From contig NC_133931.1 in NCBI RefSeq assembly GCF_031877795.1, positions 134,392,621 through 134,456,620 of the forward strand: a stretch of 64,000 nucleotides of DNA. Direction: 5' to 3'. The stretch comes from Strix aluco (lineage: Eukaryota; Chordata; Aves; Strigiformes; Strigidae). Under the pieces are notes generated by a model. It was given only the letters and a program-made list of their open reading frames with translations, was not told the DNA's origin and ran no database searches. The position numbers and the translations under genes are program-made. How positions within the stretch are numbered: the first letter of the stretch is position 1; each line of letters begins with the position of its first letter. Shown one piece after another: positions 61,762 through 64,000 of this stretch.

Positions 61762-62070
61762 TCTATCCAAGAAGGCTCCAGCTTCAAGCCAAAGAAGGAT
61801 CAAAGCCCAGCTACTTTCTAGTATTTTTAAGCATAAGCTTATACAGCAACATGATGCATCTGTTGTTACACTTTCCCAAGCTTTTATACATTTCTGTGAA
61901 TAACATAGGAATTCTTAGCACTGGAAAGGATAAATGATAATTGTAAACTGGTCAAATAGGGTGAGTGGGGCTTTTTGTGTAGTAAATATGGAAAGTGCTA
62001 CCAATACTTTGTTTAATCTATTGATTCTTCAAACAGAAGCTGTGGATCAGCTTATTTTAATGTGCTAAAG

Positions 62071-62165
62071 TGGGCCAAATTCTGCCTTCACTTAAAAATC
62101 CAAACTAATGCCACAGAAATTCCTTTAGATTAAGGTCAGCGTAATATTGTGCAGAATTTGGCCTG
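62071..62165 (+). mobile_element. Ancient palindromic non-autonomous DNA-transposon-like relic in the 3' UTR
   Basis: GGCCAAATTCTGC (62073-62085) and its exact complement GCAGAATTTGGCC (62151-62163) lie 65 bases apart, with two more wobble pairs outside. The arms and the rough interior resemble a palindromic short element that I recall as abundant in turtles and crocodilians, with termini of the GGCCAAATTCTG type. The family name is not remembered and the assignment is inference. In the mRNA the arms could form a 13-15 bp stem. Confidence 0.55.
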
Positions 62166-63301
62166 ATAAAGGACTAATTCTGCATCTGTTGCAAGGGTAG
62201 GACTGAACGTGATTTACTTACTCCGCCAAAATATTGCCACACTCACGTAAAAATTCAGATGATGCCTGATCCAGAGTGGGAACTGTGTCTTGCAAGGGGC
62301 AAAAAAGGAATAGATATTTTAACAAAGGTGTGCTTAACATGTTTGTCTTGTTAGTACATATATTTGGAGCTTCGGACTGAATGGCTCTAAGAATATGAAG
62401 TCGACAGAGGTTTTTTTGAGAGACTGTCTAGCTCATTGTAATGAATTTCTTTAGATTTATCTCTGTGGACCACATCCGGCTCCACCAGGTCTTTTTAACC
62501 AAAGCTCTTAAACACATTCTAGTGCACTAGTGCCTTTAAGTGGAAGCAGAAGTAACAGCTTCAAAAACACATACTCTGCCTTAACCAGATTGCACTTAAG
62601 CCACAGCTTGTCTCGATTGCCTTAGTGAGCAGTACTCGCTTCTTTTCCAGTGTGCAGACTGCTCAGCTTGTCAGGCACATGATGTGTTTCTACTCGTTTT
62701 CTATGCAGGTTTTAGTCAAATATCAAGTACATCAAGCGCGAGGAAACCCCTTGTTTCAGTAGCAGTCCACATCCCGAGAATTTGGAGTGTGAGTATGCAC
62801 CACAGAATATGGCCTTCTCTTTTTTCTCAGACACAGTTATTTGGGCTTTTTTTCTTCTGGTGAATTTAAGAGTACATTTTCAAAGTGTTTTTTATTTGTA
62901 ATTTAGCCAGAAAAGTCTACAGAAGGGCAGCAGGAAAAATTCTGCTTCAAATCTTTAGCACTGCTTTGATCACTTATCTTATAATGCTTGTTTTAAACAA
63001 CAGTTTGTACAGCTGTAAATCATGTCAATGTGGCTTTTTAATGAAGGCATTTCAATGGTTTTATTATCCTTATAAGTTAGATTGGAAAGTGAACTTTTAG
63101 ACATTTTTCTATTTTTTTTTTATCATGATTGTGGTTTTGAATCTGGGTAATGCGAAACAGTGAATTTAGTCTGGGCTCGTAATATCAATGACAAAAGAAT
63201 TGCGAAGCTAAGAGATTAATTATAGGAGTTTGTTAGCTTTAAACATTTGTTTAAATCTCTGCTAATATAACTGGGCTGTATCTGAATGTAATTGCATTCA
63301 A

Positions 63302-63307
63302 AATAAA
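63302..63307 (+). terminator. SCIN: SCIN polyadenylation signal
   Basis: AATAAA is the first canonical hexamer I see after the stop codon, followed within 40-60 bases by T/C-rich sequence. Cleavage would be expected near 63320-63330. Other, variant signals could also be used. Confidence 0.6.
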
Positions 63308-63325
63308 ATTACAAAACCCAGTATT

Positions 63326-64000
63326 CTACATGCCAAGCTGATCTTCCTCTCTCTTGACATACTGTTGCTCAGTGCTTCCACTGATGTCTAGCAAAACTTC
63401 CTAAAAAACCCAGCAGGTACCTTCCTTTTTAGATGGACAATGCAATAAGTTACTTGTTTTTACTTTGGCACCATTTTACACAATGGAGGGTTAACTCTTC
63501 CCAACAACTTGGAATTTACAAACCTAAGTCAAAATCAAAGAACTGGGTGCTTATTAGCTTGTGATTTCATCTTTAAGAAAAAACTACCATTGTTGTTATC
63601 AAACTCTGGCTTTTTAACTTTCTGCTTGCAAAAATGATTGACTATAGAAATGCCTATTTTATAGAACAGGAGGAAATAGGTGTGTATGTTTGTTTTTAAA
63701 GGATAGGTCTTGCTTTTTATTTGTGAGAGTAGATAAGGAGATGTCCTTCTCCTTCTGGAAGGAGCACAAAGACCTTTTCAGTTCCTCAGCTACTGCACTT
63801 CATGAAGCCACTGAGCAGCCTGTAATTATCTGATGGTTGTCTTTGACACATACATATGATTCTTCTCATTTTTAAAAATAACAGTTATAGTAGCTTCTTA
63901 ACCAAGGATTAGACAAGATTTGCCCTCCTTGTACATAAATATCTTCTGGAACACTGAGGGCTCTGAACTGGCGCAGCCTGCCAGCATATTCTGCAGCACT
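63326..64000 (+). other. Downstream flank of SCIN
   Basis: AT-rich sequence with no convincing open frame. The expected next gene in other amniotes is ARL4A, but nothing of it is visible here. Confidence 0.7.

Larger units (their letters stand above)
61762..63325 (+). other. SCIN: SCIN 3' untranslated region
   Basis: About 1.5 kb between the stop codon and the first good polyadenylation signal. It is AT-rich with scattered ATTTA pentamers and contains an inverted-repeat relic at 62071-62165. A 71-codon open frame at 62885-63100 has no recognisable similarity and is treated as chance. The 3' end is approximate. Confidence 0.7.

Noticed and set aside
62885..63100. 71-codon open frame in the 3' UTR
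   Set aside because: It lies after the SCIN stop and before the polyadenylation signal, with no known motif; most likely chance.

Overview
This is vertebrate nuclear DNA carrying one multi-exon gene. The large GT-AG introns, the CpG-island promoter and the near-human protein suggest a bird. Repeat density is low, the gene is compact (about 48 kb from start to stop codon), and a degenerate copy of what I recall as an avian interspersed repeat lies upstream. A non-avian reptile cannot be excluded from sequence alone, and the species cannot be named. There are no operons, CRISPR arrays, tRNAs, rRNAs or prokaryotic features.

The gene is SCIN (scinderin, also called adseverin) on the + strand. 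I placed 16 coding exons by joining consensus splice sites in phase. They total 2154 coding bases, giving 717 residues plus a stop at 61759-61761, two residues longer than the human protein as I remember it. All six gelsolin-like repeats are present, as are both basic phosphoinositide-binding stretches between repeats 1 and 2 and the acidic linker between repeats 2 and 3. The C-terminal latch helix of gelsolin is absent, as expected for adseverin. The product is a Ca2+-activated actin-filament severing, capping and nucleating protein that controls cortical actin during secretion.

Layout: 1-13.6 kb is intergenic. It includes a G-quadruplex-prone G/T tract near 4.75 kb and the old antisense LTR-like element at about 10.25-11.0 kb. 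A CpG island with GC boxes and a TATA-like box lies at about 13.6-14.3 kb and contains exon 1. Exons 2-3 lie at 18-20 kb, exon 4 at 32.3 kb and exon 5 at 47.1 kb. Introns 3 and 4 together take up more than half of the gene. Exons 6-16 are packed into 49.7-61.8 kb. A 3' UTR of about 1.5 kb runs to an AATAAA at 63302 and contains a relic with long terminal inverted repeats. The last 0.7 kb is downstream flank with nothing recognised.

I found no convincing undescribed protein system. The points most worth a second look are structural or regulatory: the palindromic transposon-like relic in the 3' UTR (62071-62165); a cluster in intron 10 made of a 46-nt perfect alternating purine-pyrimidine run, a G-quadruplex motif and a GC-rich block ending in a TATA box just before the exons for repeats 5 and 6; a 16-bp hairpin in intron 5; and loss of the Met codon that, as I recall, starts the human short SCIN isoform.
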